From positions 72,279 through 136,278 of the forward strand of contig JAAGOF010000328.1 in assembly GCA_010645155.1 (NCBI GenBank): a DNA stretch of 64,000 bases, written 5' to 3'. Of the stretch, positions 1-13,700 are shown piece by piece. The translations under genes and the position numbers were made by a program. Every line of letters starts with the position of its first letter. Position 1 is the stretch's first letter. A model generated the notes under the pieces. It had not been told where the DNA came from, made no database searches, and was given only the letters and a program-made list of their open reading frames with translations. The DNA is from Tigriopus japonicus (lineage: Eukaryota > Arthropoda > Copepoda > Harpacticoida > Harpacticidae).

Positions 1-467
1 AGACATGTTGACGCTTCCTGAATTAAGCCCATGGAATTATTATTGTTGGATACGCCTTTTTTTAGTTTTTGTTCCCATTCCAGCTCTAGTAAGAAGTGGA
101 CGTTTTTGAAATTTCAAGAGGAATATTCAAGCTCTTTTTTGGTAGGGTTGTAAATATTGATTCAGATTCCTAAAATGGAAAAAGAATTCATGCTCCTTTC
201 GAAGCCATAAAAGTTTCCACTTGATGTATCTTTTAACTCGTGACAAAGCTAATTAACTTGATGACACATTTATCAAGAGGAAGGGATTAGAAGGTTACCG
301 TTTCATTTCCAGAATGATAGATTTGCATTATGATATTGGGCTCAAAGATTTTTATGCTAACACCCATTGAAAACTGGAGTGTTGTATTTTCAAAGATTTA
401 TCATCAAAACCTTCAACACAATCCACAATCCGTCCCTTTTTGAAAAAATCCTACGTCCCTCATCCAT

Positions 468-803
468 GGAGAAGTTGAACCGAAGGTTACACTACACAGA
501 CACTAGATGGCGGCAAAACAGGGGCAAAGTCTCTTGAACTCAGAAGTATCTAAACTTAAACTTGTTGCCTAAACTCAAACTGCATGGAAGTGCAGCTTCC
601 ATCACAAAGTTGATTTCTCTTCATACTTCGAGTTTTTTAGAGCTCAGTTATTATTGTGCATTATATTGTTGTGTTCAAAAATCAAAATGTCATACTAAGT
701 AGTTTCAATTAAGGCCAAAGATTTAACAGAAGCATCCACAACCTTTTCTGCCTCAAGATGGCGTTGATTGTCATCTTTTTCTATGATTGAAGCTCAACTT
801 CAT
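468..803. repeat. diverged direct repeat, copy 1
   Basis: Aligns over about 330 bp with 1349-1662. Shared blocks include ggcaaaacaggggcaaagtc, gttcaaaaatcaaaa, attaaggccaaa and tcaagatggc. The copies are clearly homologous but diverged, with small indels; no termini or coding capacity were found. Confidence 0.75.
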
Positions 804-848
804 TTCCCGAAGAAGGGTTGCTCTGACCTCGAGTTGTTTATTTTGAGC

Positions 849-985
849 ACAAGAGAGGGCACCCAAGAAAAATGTGTTCAGGGCTTGCTGAATTATGCAA
901 CAGTCATCGAGGTGACATGAATGTTGGTTTTGTTTAAAATCGTCTATAGATGCAATTCTTTGTTTGATGATTGAAGTGAAGTGTA
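849..985. repeat. diverged direct repeat, 3' segment (matches 2545-2660)
   Basis: Continues 3' of repeat copy 1. The blocks atgtgttcaggg, gcaacag and gaatgttggtt recur in the same order at 2545-2660, so a third, partial copy of the same longer repeat probably lies there. Confidence 0.6.
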
Positions 986-1348
986 AAAATGGCTTCAAGG
1001 GGGTGCTTTTGAATGCACACCCAAAGCCAAAATATGGACAAAAGGTCTCATTGGTCTCATGCCTTGTAAGAAAACTAGAAAAATCAGCAAAGAATGTGAA
1101 AAAGCTAAGTGAAAAAAAATAAATGATAGCCTGACCCTCAGTTGACCTTATTTAAGAAATAACTGCCAAATATGACAAACTCCATAAAAGTTATTGGTTG
1201 TGAAATGGCTAAAAAAAGCACTTTAGGCGTTAGATGGCGTTGGATGGTAATGCGTTCTTCAAAGTACCAACACTGCTTGTAAATCATTTGGAATCAGACT
1301 ATAGTAAAAGCCAATATGTTCCAATGCCCAAGTTATTTCGAATCCCAG

Positions 1349-1662
1349 GTAACAAGAAGTTTAACCAAAGGGTATAAAAATAGGCACTAGGTGGAGGCAA
1401 AACAGGGGCAAAGTCTCTTGATTTCAGAGCTATTCTCAACTTGAACTTGTTGGCAAAATTGTAACTTCCATCTTAAAGTTAATTTCTCTTCATATTTCAA
1501 GCTTTTTAAAGCTCAGTTACGATACTATTGTGTTCAAAAATCAAAAAGTCACGCTAAGTAATCATACATTAAGGCCAAATATTTAACAATAGCACCAACA
1601 TCCGCTTTACCTCAAGATGGCACTGATTGTCACATTTCTCTTTGATTGATGCTCAACTTATT
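1349..1662. repeat. diverged direct repeat, copy 2
   Basis: Second copy of the sequence at 468-803, in the same orientation and with the same block order, ending near gctcaactt. See copy 1 for shared blocks. Confidence 0.75.
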
Positions 1663-2544
1663 AGAGCACTATAATAAAAGAGCACGGTCATAAAGTGCGC
1701 CATCAAGTGGATTTCATGCAGCAACAGCTCAAAATTCCCATGATTTGTTTTTTCATTCATTCATTGTTGTGATGAAGTGTTCGTCTGATGAATTTTGGCA
1801 TAGATCATGCCTGAATTACCTTTTCAGTAGTCAGATTTCCATGCCAATTTGAAAGGGATTTTACCAATAATTTCAACCAAAAACCACCACAAGTCCATTA
1901 ACAATGCTCAGTCAACATTTGAGGCACTTTAGATTGTCCAAAACTGATGGTTGACCGTTGCAATCTTCTACAACATATTAGCTGGTATGTTAAGCATGCG
2001 CCAAGGTGTGCTAGTAGCATTGACTTCAAGTCAACTTCAAGTAAACCTTCTCACTATTTGACCTTAATATGAGTTTTGATCGACGAGAAGCATGACTGGA
2101 AGCATGGGAAGAGGGAAGTTCTCCGGCGTCATTGAAGCATTCCCATTCAAACACTTCAACGCCGGTCGAACTAACTCCAAGCGAACTTCCTTTCAGTGTT
2201 TCTTCAAATTTGCTGTCAAAAATTGCACGCCCCCTGACCTGTTCTTAACCGCGGGGTTGAAGAGGGTGCAAGGAAGAGTAAAAAGGAGGAATGTGGGGTG
2301 GCTGAAATCAGGAGGTGATGGCTTTGAAAGTGAGCGAGCAAATGATCATAGATGCTTGGGAATTTCAAGATAGATCGAGAAAAGTCAAATTGATGGTGAA
2401 AACCAGGCAAGCACACTCTGAAGTAAATTTGCAAGTCAACTATCGAGCCTTGCCATCATAGCATACGAGCTACTATATTTGATAGCTGTGGCTCATCTTC
2501 CTTTACATGGCTTGATCGGACGGCAATGTTGTTTGTTATGAAAA

Positions 2545-2660
2545 CAAGAGTGGCATCCAGCGGGATGTGTTCAGGGTGTGTTGAATCACGCAACAGCCAT
2601 CTGGGTGACAAGAATGTTGGTTCCTTGAGAATCCTCTATTAAACAATGATTAAAGTATTT
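2545..2660. repeat. diverged direct repeat, partial copy 3
   Basis: Matches 849-985 in order and orientation, with the same blocks (gatgtgttcaggg, gcaacagccatc, gggtgacaagaatgttggtt). Together with copies 1 and 2 it suggests an old local duplication or a dispersed element family. Confidence 0.6.
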
Positions 2661-3392
2661 CGCCTGCCCAGTTAGTTTTCTTGTTCCAGACCCGGTTGAA
2701 ATATGGAAGGTTCTTATGACAGAATCTCCAGTCTTTGGACGAAAAGCGGACTCCGCCTTAAAACAGGTACCTTTTGGGGGAGGATCGTTCCACCACCAAA
2801 TCACCTGCTTAATATTCAAGTCGAGCGTTTTGTGCGAATGTGAATGTGTTTCGAAAAACAGGGGCTGTTGAAGTTGCCTGTCTCAAGTTGTCTTAGTGGG
2901 TTCGATTCGAACTAAAATATCTTCTTGTTCGTCAATAAATTGACGAGATTTGTTCCTGGGAGTGCCTTGTTACATCTACTCAAGTGATGGTTCTCAGCAT
3001 CACAATGTATCGTGGAATTCCTTACTCGAAGTCGCTTTACAAAAAGAAGCCCTCGAAAAATGTGGTGGAGGGATTGCCGCAAATGAGCCATAAACGAAAT
3101 ACATGAATTCTTTATCCATTTCCAAGCTTGGTGGTCCAGCTCCAATTGACGACGACTCAGGCCCTGGAATAGGTCCATATATCACCGATATATGCCATCA
3201 TTTTTGCCATGGCCAGTATGTGTAGTATTTCATAGCTTACTCTCAAAGCTAAAACCGGTCGTTCGTTAGCTTCATAACTCATGTCTCGGGCTCTGGATCT
3301 CAAAAATTTGAATGGAAGCAACAATTAAAACTGCTGAAATTCCTGCCTCCAACTTATGCAAATGGGCTCTGGTCGGAGAGAAAAAGGTATCT

Positions 3393-3398
3393 TTTATT
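3393..3398 (-). terminator. probable CLCA poly(A) signal
   Basis: AATAAA on the minus strand about 150 nt downstream of the CLCA stop codon. It is the first canonical hexamer seen in that direction, implying a 3' UTR of roughly 170 nt. No transcript evidence is available. Confidence 0.4.
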
Positions 3399-3547
3399 TC
3401 TCATGAAGACATATGGGACAAAAATGGAAATGGTTTTTGGTTAACCAACGTGGAAATAGGTTACAAAATATCACAGCTCTTGGAACACAGCCATCATCAC
3501 ACTAGGAGCTCCTCACAATATTTGTGGTCGTCCTAAGTATCGCCTTC

Positions 3548-4779
3548 CTACACAACGGATTCTGTCCGCGTTCTCATTAGGGAATTTCGCGGCAAAATGA
3601 AGAGATTCTCCCCAGGTTCGCCACTTAGAATCGGCGCTGGAATGGCATGGGGATACTTTTGATTGATGTGAGGCTCAAGACTGTCTTGATCAATCTCGAG
3701 GGCCGGATTTGTGGGTGGTGTGGTGACGAACAGTCCACTACCATGGGGTGGATTCGAATACCCACGATAACTGGCGTATTGATCCGACCCCCGAGTGAAC
3801 AAGTTGCCACTGTAGGTGTCGATGATGGCTCGAGCTGTCGAGGTATCAATGACTTTGGACGAAGATGAAGTGGTGTTACTTCGTTTCAAGATGCTCTGAC
3901 GAGACTCGCCAGACTCCGAGTTCTGACTGCTTCCAGGATTACTGTCCTCCGTGGAGGTGGTGGGTCGAGATGAATCGTCCCCGTGACTGGAATGGCTTCC
4001 CCCGCAGTCTTTCAGATTCAAGAAACTGCCATTGGTGAGCACCTTGTGTCGGTAGGGATTGGTCTTACTTAGTGAATAGGCGTTATGCGGACGCTTTAGT
4101 GTCCCACCTTCAATACTAAGATCATGGGCTGTGGTATTGGGACTACCTTCAGATCGAGGGAGGGAGTCCAGCCAATTGGAGAGGGCTTTGGCTGTTTGAG
4201 TGACACTCTTGCTCTCCACCACATCGGGTAACATCACTGATTTGGTTGCCACAGTTGGTTCATAGGCCTTGTAGGTGTCCCGCTCATCGGCGTCATATTC
4301 GGCCTTTTTCGTCCGAACTCGAATCAAAACGATGAAAATCACCAGAAGGATCAGCAGAAGCAGTCCGGATATCACGCCTATAATAATGTAGACCTTGATT
4401 TGCTGAGATCGACGCTCTCGTTCGGCATTGGTCATGGAGCCGTATTCATCGTATTCAGACAATGGTTGCTGATTGACTTGGTTAATGTCGTCTGAGGCCA
4501 ATTGCGGAGGTAACTCGGTACTCGAGCTCGTTTCCTCGGGAATGTACACCGAGATGATGTTCGAGATGGGACTTTTATTTCCGGTGTCGTCTGAAGCGAT
4601 GATAGCGTAGAAAAAGATCTCATTAGGCCAAGGCACACCCACCGTACAAGTCTGTCTTTGACCGAATGCCACAGGCTTCGGCGTGAATGAGTCGTGAACG
4701 AGTATTCCCATCTCCTTGAAGGATTGCTCGTTTGTCAGGGCCTCACGATTAGTGTAACAACGGATCTCGTATTTGTCGG
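3548..4779 (-). CDS. CLCA: CLCA exon 5 (end of FnIII, membrane helix, cytoplasmic tail)
   Basis: This exon encodes residues 781-1189 and the stop codon. The acceptor is cttcttccag before CCGACAAA; it completes the FnIII strand ADKYEIRCYTN. A 24-residue hydrophobic helix (YIIIGVISGLLLLILLVIFI) is followed by basic RVRTKK, which fits a type I membrane protein. The tail of about 257 residues is rich in Ser, Thr and Asn, with no recognised domain. Confidence 0.88.
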
Positions 4780-7700
4780 CTGGAAGAAGAAATGAAAGAT
4801 TCGTATGAAGAGGTATGTGATTTACTAAGAGACTCAAGCTGGGATCGCTAAACAGGCAACAGGGTTCGACATCAAATGCACATTGGTTTGGCTGAGCAAA
4901 TCCGTGAGTTCGGCATTTGTGTTGTCTTGTGTGTGAAGATGTTGAAGTGGGTGATTCATCAACGTCCAAATTAATTGGAAGAATCTAAAGTTCGCGTTTT
5001 GGGGAGCCAAATACAGACATAAAGCGAGGGACCTCGTCGCAGCTTCCTTAGAACGCAGACGATCGCATGTTGCCCTGCATTTTAAATCCATCAAGTGAGT
5101 GATGTTCCCCCCATTTTCTTCTACAAAACCAGCCTCGTCTTTAAGAGGGGACGTTGAATTTAGGTAAAAATAGTTCCAGTCATGTTCTATCATTCAGGAT
5201 AGGAAATGAGATCTCTTTCTCACAAATGAAATGGAAATCATTTTTCATTCCAAGCAAAGCTATCATTTCTGAGTGGCCAGACCTCTAATTTTACTCGACC
5301 CAATTGATTTTTGTCATCCTAACCCTGGCTCATCTTGGAGTGTGATCTGCCATGCAGTAGTTGTACGGCTGTACCTTTTCCTTTGTCAAAGTCTCCTCCA
5401 GGAGCCGACCATTCTAATTCCACGTAGAGCGAGTCATTGATGATCCTGGACACTCGGAAATCCAAGATCCTCGAGGGGGCAGCAATGTCCGTTCGAGGGG
5501 AGATTCCCTGTTTGATATAAAACCCGGTGCCAACGGTTTGCCGATGGAAAGGTGAGGTGGGTAAGGTCTCGACGAATTCAACGCGACTGCCACAGCAATT
5601 TTCTGGAACAAATCGTTTCAAATACAAATCAGTCAAACTCATCTCCATTTCCAGTCCACTTTGAATGAACGATTTTTGTACAACATTTGTTGTATGTGGT
5701 TCGTGGTTCAAAAGACCATGACACACTGCAGTAGTGTGTTGACTCTAGGAGTAGTCACATATCAGATGACTCCGGTAATAAGTTGAAATGTCATCCTTGA
5801 GAATAATGAACTCTGATTGACATTTTAATGATACCATGCGCCCTGCTTGCTCCGTCAATGGTACTCCAACAATAATACCTTCACGGTCTACTTAAGGTTG
5901 CTATTTGCTCTGGAAATGGGGGGTAAAGAACAGTAGTAATTTTAGGGTCCGCTCATGTAATGTCAAAGTGGTTGGAAAATTGAGGTTGATCTAAAATTGA
6001 TTGTGTATGTGTTCATTAACTGGATGAAGTGAAAGATAAATGCTCCAACTGAGGGAGAATGCCACATTCAAAAGTGTCACTCCCAGCTTTTCATTTGATT
6101 TGCCGCTTTGTCGGGTTTGGAAAAGTTTCATCATAAAATGATTTCTACGTCGCATGTGGTGGCACACGGAAATCTGTTATTAGTGCCTGTGTGAATTGGA
6201 GCTGGCATTATTTCAAAAGCCGAACAGGGTTTTGAAAGAGTTGATACCACGATCCTAATCTTCATCATTTGTCATTTGAATAATGATTCCAGTCTACGGA
6301 AGGGCCTACCAAATACTACTTCTACCTTTTGCAACAGGCAGTCACAATGGAAGGACGGCACATCATTTGTCGCCTTCATCCATAAAGTAGCTACTATCAA
6401 TAAACAAATATACGTCTGCCTCAGGTTCTTACCGGGATTTCTAGAATCTTCTGCCATGTTCGTTGAATTGGTTAATGCTTTCGGTTTGGATCCCATCTGT
6501 TGTTTAATTGTCCGGGCTTGGCCTTCATTGTGGGTGGCCGTGGCCTCAATACTGTAAAATCCGGGAACAGAGGCGAACTCGGTGAAATAGGCCGAGTAGA
6601 TGCCGTCATTGGCCGTAATATCAGGATAGGCAGACCCATCATCCCTCAAATTCAAGTGGACCACATTTGAAGGGTGTCCGTCGGGGAGGAATATCCGCAC
6701 CGTAATCCTTGCATTTATGACGGGCATTTGACCACCTTGGGTGAGTCGGGCGTATATGATGCAAGGGGTTTTGTAAACATCCGCCTCCATGTGGTCAATA
6801 TTGGTGAACACCTCGAGAAAGGTTGGATTGGCTTCGGCATTGTTGCTTTGGCTAACAACATCCACCAAGATCTGATCCTGGGGTAAACCTGATGTTGGAT
6901 ACAACTTGGCGTGGTAGGTCCAAATTCCGGATTGAGCCAAACCAGGGTGGTTAAATACCACCATACCGTCCTCGAACTTGCTGAACAGATGTTTCTTGCC
7001 AGATGGGTTGGTGATTTCAAAGAATTCAACTTTTTCCTCATCATCGATGCTCATGGTAACGCTCATGTGGTGAAGCATCTCCTCCTCCAAGGTGAAGGTG
7101 CCAGCAAACTCATAACTGAGATGTTTCGTCTCATGTATCTTTTGAATCTCTAAACCTTCGGCCACATGTAGGATGTCAAACAACACCTCCGACAGATAGG
7201 TAAGAGAGCTCACAGCATCATCCTCTGGCACGGCATAGTGCCTAGCATTTGCGGCCAATTTTAACATCTCTGGGTATGCTGTACCAGGATAAATGATCGG
7301 GAACACTTTCACGGCGGATCCAGCCGCCACAGCGACCAATTGCTCCAAAAGTTGAGGTCGCCGAGGTGATCCAGTGACCAAAATAACCGTTCCAGAGTCT
7401 GTCCTGTCCGAGCTGTCACGTCTCAAGTTGTTGTAAGACATGTTGACGGCGCAAAATACGCAGGCCAGATCGTCTGGCAGCACTTTTCTCGGTATGCGAC
7501 CATGAAGACCTTCGCGGTTGGCATCCGTCACCACGGTAGGGGGTAAGTTGAGGGTGGCCTCTTTTCCGAAGGTGATGATACTCACTTCTGAGCCGAGAGG
7601 AAGGTGTTGAAGGAATCGAAAAAACGCCCGTTTGATGTTGGTCCAACGTCCATTGATATCCATCACACTCGTCCGTTCCAGGACTATGGTGTACTTGCTG

Positions 7701-10700
7701 GACTTTGGCAAGAAGAATGAGATCTCAGGAGCACGATAGGGCACTGAATGATTGGCCGTGACATTAATCTTGAAGTCCTCATGATTCAAGATTGTCTCCA
7801 TTGCACTCAATTCGTGACACAAGAGGTTCTGTTTGGTCGGCGCCCGTCGATTGTAGGGCTTTCCCAGAGGACAGAATGGCTCCTCACGTTCACAACCCGC
7901 ATTGACCAAGGTCATATTGCCTTCATTATACACATTCGGGTACATTCGGTCACCCCCGTGGAGGACACCGGACTCGGGAAACACTCCATAGCGATACTTG
8001 CACCATTCACGAAGCAAACTCTGACCTGGAAGGAAGCAAAAAGACAGAGATGAATTTATTATTAATGCACCATCTGGAGTTGCCAACTTTTTTGGATGAC
8101 TGTGAGCATCTCTAGGACGAGTCAGAGTTCAGCACTGCCATAGAGTGAACTATGTAGTGCGTTTGAAGAAGGATGAATGGAGACAAGAGAAAGAGAGACG
8201 ATTCATCAAGCCGTCGCCTGACGCAATCTCCTCGAAGACCTCAAAGCCTCTTTAGTGACTTTCTTTTGGATGGACGGAATTGATTCATCAACAGGGGTAA
8301 AATTTGAATATTATTGCTCGAATGACTTGGCACCCAACGTTGAGAGTATTATTTAACAAGCATGAAAACATCATTTTGGCAGGGCGATAAGCTCAGACCG
8401 AGGAGATCTGTGGAAGTCATTACGTATCCATATCGAGCCAAAACTTTACTTTAACCATACACTTTCACTTGGGGTGTATTTGCATAAACACCCAGAGACT
8501 TTTTGACCCCTTCCCAAGCAAACAACTAACTAAGCAAAAAAAACTTGAATTCATTTCAACTTAGAGCGGGCTTAAAACCCACCCAAAAGACTCCGATAAG
8601 AGGCACGTCTTTTCTCCCCACTCTTCATATTGGCGTGAGTAAAAAACTTTGGGTTCTATCTGAACCTGTCAAAACCCTAAATTGCCTGATAGGCTAATGA
8701 ACATTTTGCCAGCCTGCTGAATACTGGGTGAGAACCTCACCGATCAAACAAAGCAATTTGGTCAGGCTATCACCTCGAGATTGAATATCCATCACGTCCC
8801 ATGAAAACAAAATGGAGAAACGGACCAAAGGGTTCCACAGCATTCAACCACTTTTCGCGTGGATAATCACAGGTGTCTTCAACTCATTTAGGAGGGAATT
8901 CCGAAAGGAGAAAAAGGGGTAGAAGTAGGAGCCTCGTAGATTTAGAAGAACACGACCTAAATGACACCCTGGTAACTAAAAACAGGTGTACCGCCCATTC
9001 CTCGACTTAAATCCGACCCAGTGGATGTTTATATCATTGCCCACCTTTACCGGGTGTGCTACCACTATCTTTGTCCTCTTTTTACTTTTCTCGTCTGGTT
9101 TGGAAAACATTTGCAGTAGTGCCTATCCACAAATATCCTAATAGTAGGTAGGCGGATAGTAGGGGTTATGTATATACATCGGACAGTTCATGATGATGAT
9201 GACGATGATGATCTCCCTTCAAGGGTTTGCGTGATGTCATGATAATAAAGAAATAAAACGAGCCTCAATTGACCAAGAACGAGAAAAACGGGGAAGACGA
9301 AATGATCTCCAAGACGCAGACTAGACCCACAAGATGATGATGGGGGATGATGATGAGATCTCATCTCAATGCATACATGAACGAACGTAGCCCGTGACCA
9401 AGCAGAAAATGCGAGCATATTCATTTATTCGCGATCGCGGATGATCATGACCACGATGATCTGTTATCACGGTTCAAGCTCGCTGTGAGATCTGATTGGA
9501 TCAATGGACACGCCTAATTGTTTCTTGCAACTTGAGCTCATTCACCACTTCCGTGAATATTATTTACCATAGACGTAGATCAATCCTCAAGGATGTGCCC
9601 ATCTCTGATCCACAATCAACAGCCTACGAAAGCCATTTTGACCCAATAAAACCCAAGCTCAGCTCCTGATTTCCCTCTTTCTCGCCACGAGTACATACAA
9701 CGTTCAAAACACAGTGGCGAGAAATGGGATCGTTTGGTGGTGGATGGATGGGGAGATAGAATAAAATATGGCGTGTGTAAGAGTGACAGGAATCTTTATT
9801 AAAGAATTAAGCCGCCCCCTTATCGAATCCCAGGATCGAGATCACTTTTAATTTCCTGGTATACCAAATACCGTAACACTAGTAGAAAAGTGAGTCCATC
9901 CACCGACAGCCCAGATGGACCATTGATCAACTCAAGCCATTTCTTGGTAGATTTACTTTCTGAAATGACTCCTCTTTTCTTCCACTTGGCTCAAGCTCGA
10001 CGGCCTCGCGATGAAAAGCAAAGCTATGCCATGTGTTTGATGCTATTATGTGTCTCTTGTTCTGTGAAGCTTTTCTAAGCAAGACACACATTCTACAGGC
10101 ACTTTGGGGGATCTTTGAACAGACCTGGAGACACTTTCGAAATTTGGGAGAAGAGAAAAAATGGGAACACAAACTCATTCTCAGAAGACAATTCATCCAT
10201 TTATAGATTGAAAGAGAGAGACACACACACAGAGACACTCACATACTCATATGTGCGTCTGTGTGTCAGACAAAGAAGTTCGTATTTGAGTGGTGGAAAG
10301 AACGAGTATCGTAAACTCGAGAGATCCACAAAGTGAAAATGTTTTCACTGAACATCTGATGAAAATGGGGCCTGAATTCGAATGTAACAAGAGGGAATTA
10401 AACAGCTTTGCACCTCCATTAGAACGAATATTTATGGACAATTTAGAGCATGTTTTATAGCGTCTGTGTTTACTTTGATTATCTCACATATTTGAGGCTT
10501 TCTCTTGTTCCCACAAATTGATTGATTATCGTTATTCTTCTTGGAGCAATCCATAAAATAAGGGGGTATTTCCAGACTATGATTAGGGTTTTCGAGCATT
10601 GCTCGTAAAAACTTGGATTCATATCCGATTCCTTAGACAAAGGGCTCAGCTGCAAAGATTGTAGACTTTATATTTGGAGGTCTGTGCCATTGATTGATTA

Positions 10701-13700
10701 GGGCTGCGTCTTCGTGATCATTTCCTCTTGTTTCTTTATGTGAAACGTGGGTAAAAACCTTAAATAGCAAGCTCAGTTGGGCCTTCCGGAATTTGAGGGA
10801 CGAATGAATCGGTAGATATTGCCTATTTATTCAAATTCGGATTGAGATTTATCGACTGATGTGACTGCTCATCTTTAGGGCCGATCTGAATCAGCTGACT
10901 GTTGGATCGAGTAATCAAATTTCATCAGTTTATAAATGGCCTATCTCTTAAGGAGAGACATGCCATTTGTTTTGAGTAGGAATTCAATATCCCTAGTCAC
11001 ATCATATGTCAGAAATGGCCACACGAAAACACTTGATGTAGATTTCAAGTAGAATCAAGGCCATTCTAATCTTTGAACTTAATGTTTACTCTGTCATATT
11101 GATCAAATTCGTCCAATCGTTGCACTTTCCGTATTTCTACTTAGGCAATAATATTGCAGAAGTATGCCCATTTGTGCATTGGACTTGCCATGTTAGGGGT
11201 ATATTCATTAGAAGTTGATTAAAGCTTTCAGAGCCGATAAACGGTCAAATAGGAGATTGTGAAGTGCGATAAGACAATGGGGCAAGCAGACGTTGGATCG
11301 ACTCACGACAAAAAAATCTGAAATTGAAATCAAGATATGAACGGACGTCGTCGTTCAAAGAAAGGCTCCATTCGAAATCGACTCTCGATGAAGTCGAAGA
11401 CGATGGAGTTGTTATTGGATTCTCAGATCACTCGAGTTCCTCAACTCACTTGAAGACGATTGAAATTGGAGGAAACCTTTTACTTCAGTTTGAGCTCACC
11501 AGAATCTAATGGAGCCGTAATTGTGGTTCAATTGATATTGGGCCGAGTTCTACTTATATTCACAGTTGACACGAGAAGATCGTAGACAAAGGTTCGTTCT
11601 ATTAGGTCTGAAATTGAAAATGAGGGCAATTGTGGGGAAGCGGTAGTTCTTCTCTCTTGAGCTTTGAAAATGGATCCGTTATTTTCCACTTTTTGGATTG
11701 GATTCAAATACAACGAGAGTGCAAATTCGTCTACCTTGAATCCGGAACGACGACATCTTGCCAGATTGACAAGAAGTATTTTAATGATCCTCAATGTCAG
11801 AAAGCAAAATGCTTAATGACATCCCATCTTAATGTGAGATTACATTCCATTCATACATGTCAGTCGAATGGAAAATGCAAAAAGCCTAAGTCTTAATTAA
11901 TGAGCTCCCACAAAACTATTATTTCCGGCTGTTTTAACGCGCTCAGCGCAATCTTTATTTAAAAAAGGGCTTTGCTTACATTGACAGAGCCATTCGTGAT
12001 TCCAGGCCAGAAACCCAGTAAACTTCATTTGAAGAGCAAAAAGTTAACCCCAGCAATTGTTGGGCTCATCCATCAAACGCTAAAAGTGGATTGCCATACC
12101 AAGTTTTACGACGGAGAAGGAGCCTTACTGAAAATATGAGCATTTATGTGTCATTGGAGACGGGCTTTGGTCGAGGAACAGAGCTCACGAGATTGGCAAT
12201 AATGTCTTTGAAGAACTCAGTCAGAGTGCTATAATTTAGTTATCATCGCGCATAGTTTGGGTTGGCCATGATGAATTGGTCAATTAGAAATTCAAACCAA
12301 GAGAAAGCGCTGGATGCTTTTTAGCAGACCACGATCTATATGGCGAATCTGGGATTGTACTTTGATCTGAACGTCTTGATTATGAACGGAGAAAGAGCGT
12401 TGGTGTGAATGAGTGAATGTGTGCGAACTCAACGAACCCAACGAACCACCGACCTTTGAAAATGGGGAAACTTCCAAATCGGTCCGGGCCATTCAAGCTC
12501 ATGACGATTCACTTTCGTGCTGAATAACTGTTTCTGTGTTACAGAGGCAAAAAGGCCCCCTTTAATTGGCCATGATGCAAATTTGAGCGGTGCACCCAAT
12601 TCATAGATCTATAGCAAATGGAAGATGGCTCTTTAAATGTGACGAGGTTTCGTCACGTGAGAATAGAAGTTACTGAAGCTCAGACATTGATCCACTTGTG
12701 CAAAGAGTGTGACTAAAGCTTTATGGCAATCGTCCTTCCCAATCTACCTAAAAATGGACGAACCTCAACATAGGTACTCGTAGTAGCTCTTTGTCCTGAG
12801 GTAGTTGGTTCGGAAGAACTTGCGTAGATTGGCTTCACTTTTTTAGCTTGGGGTTACAACAATTGCGAGCTTGTGTGCAGGTTTAGTCTGAAGAAAAAGA
12901 CGTCTTCGCTCTCCCTCTCATTTTCTCGTGGTCTGTCGTCTGTTCTCATAAAGTAGACCTTAAAGATGGTCTCAAGTCACGAACATTGGGGAAAATTCGC
13001 TTAATTTCTCTATTAAGCTCAACAACCATGAGGATTTTAACCCATGGTCCAAAAGAAGCCAAAGGGGGAAATGTAGCAACATCAAGAAGACTCAATGACA
13101 AACCACGTGGTTTTGTAATCAAGGATACATTTGCTACTCAGTGATGCGAGCTCTTTCCAGCCATAATTAGCTCGTTAACTGATAAGAATTGAGAAATCAA
13201 GGGAGCACTTTTGTAACGGAGTTTCCCGGAAGTTTTGTATTTACTCACCTAGTACTGTTCAATGGGTTTTGTACATCCCTCCATTCAAATGGAGTTTTTC
13301 GCAAGCGATAATAACAACATAGAAATACTTTACGACGAGCTATAATTGCTTGTCCCCACACATAGGTACGTATAAGAAAACCCCAAAATCATTCTGAAAG
13401 AAGTTTGGAAAGAAAAGGGTCTCTGTCTTTAACAAGAAGGCTTCACGATGGAAGAAAAAGAGTGTGGACGCACTCTACGATGATCATAATTTTCTTTTGT
13501 GAATGTTCAGCAGGCATTTGTTTAGCCCAAAAAGCCATTCCACGATTCATACAACCAACGATGCAGCGATGGTATTTCGAAAGAGGTCAACCTCGTTTAA
13601 TTGCTCTATGGAATTCTCAGCTCAGCTTCAAGGGCCATTTTTGAACCAGGCTTTTGAGTAGATTCCTAACCAAGTTTAGCCAAATCAAAATGGGGTTTAT

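Larger units (their letters stand above)
1..3392. other. non-coding region downstream of CLCA
   Basis: I see no gene here. Short open frames, including one of 93 codons at 2092-2373, have no recognisable domain. The stretch holds the diverged repeat family annotated separately. Confidence 0.6.

Noticed and set aside
4834..5193. 119-codon minus-strand frame between CLCA exons 4 and 5
   Set aside because: Phase-consistent splicing joins exon 4 directly to exon 5, and the frame does not continue the FnIII domain.
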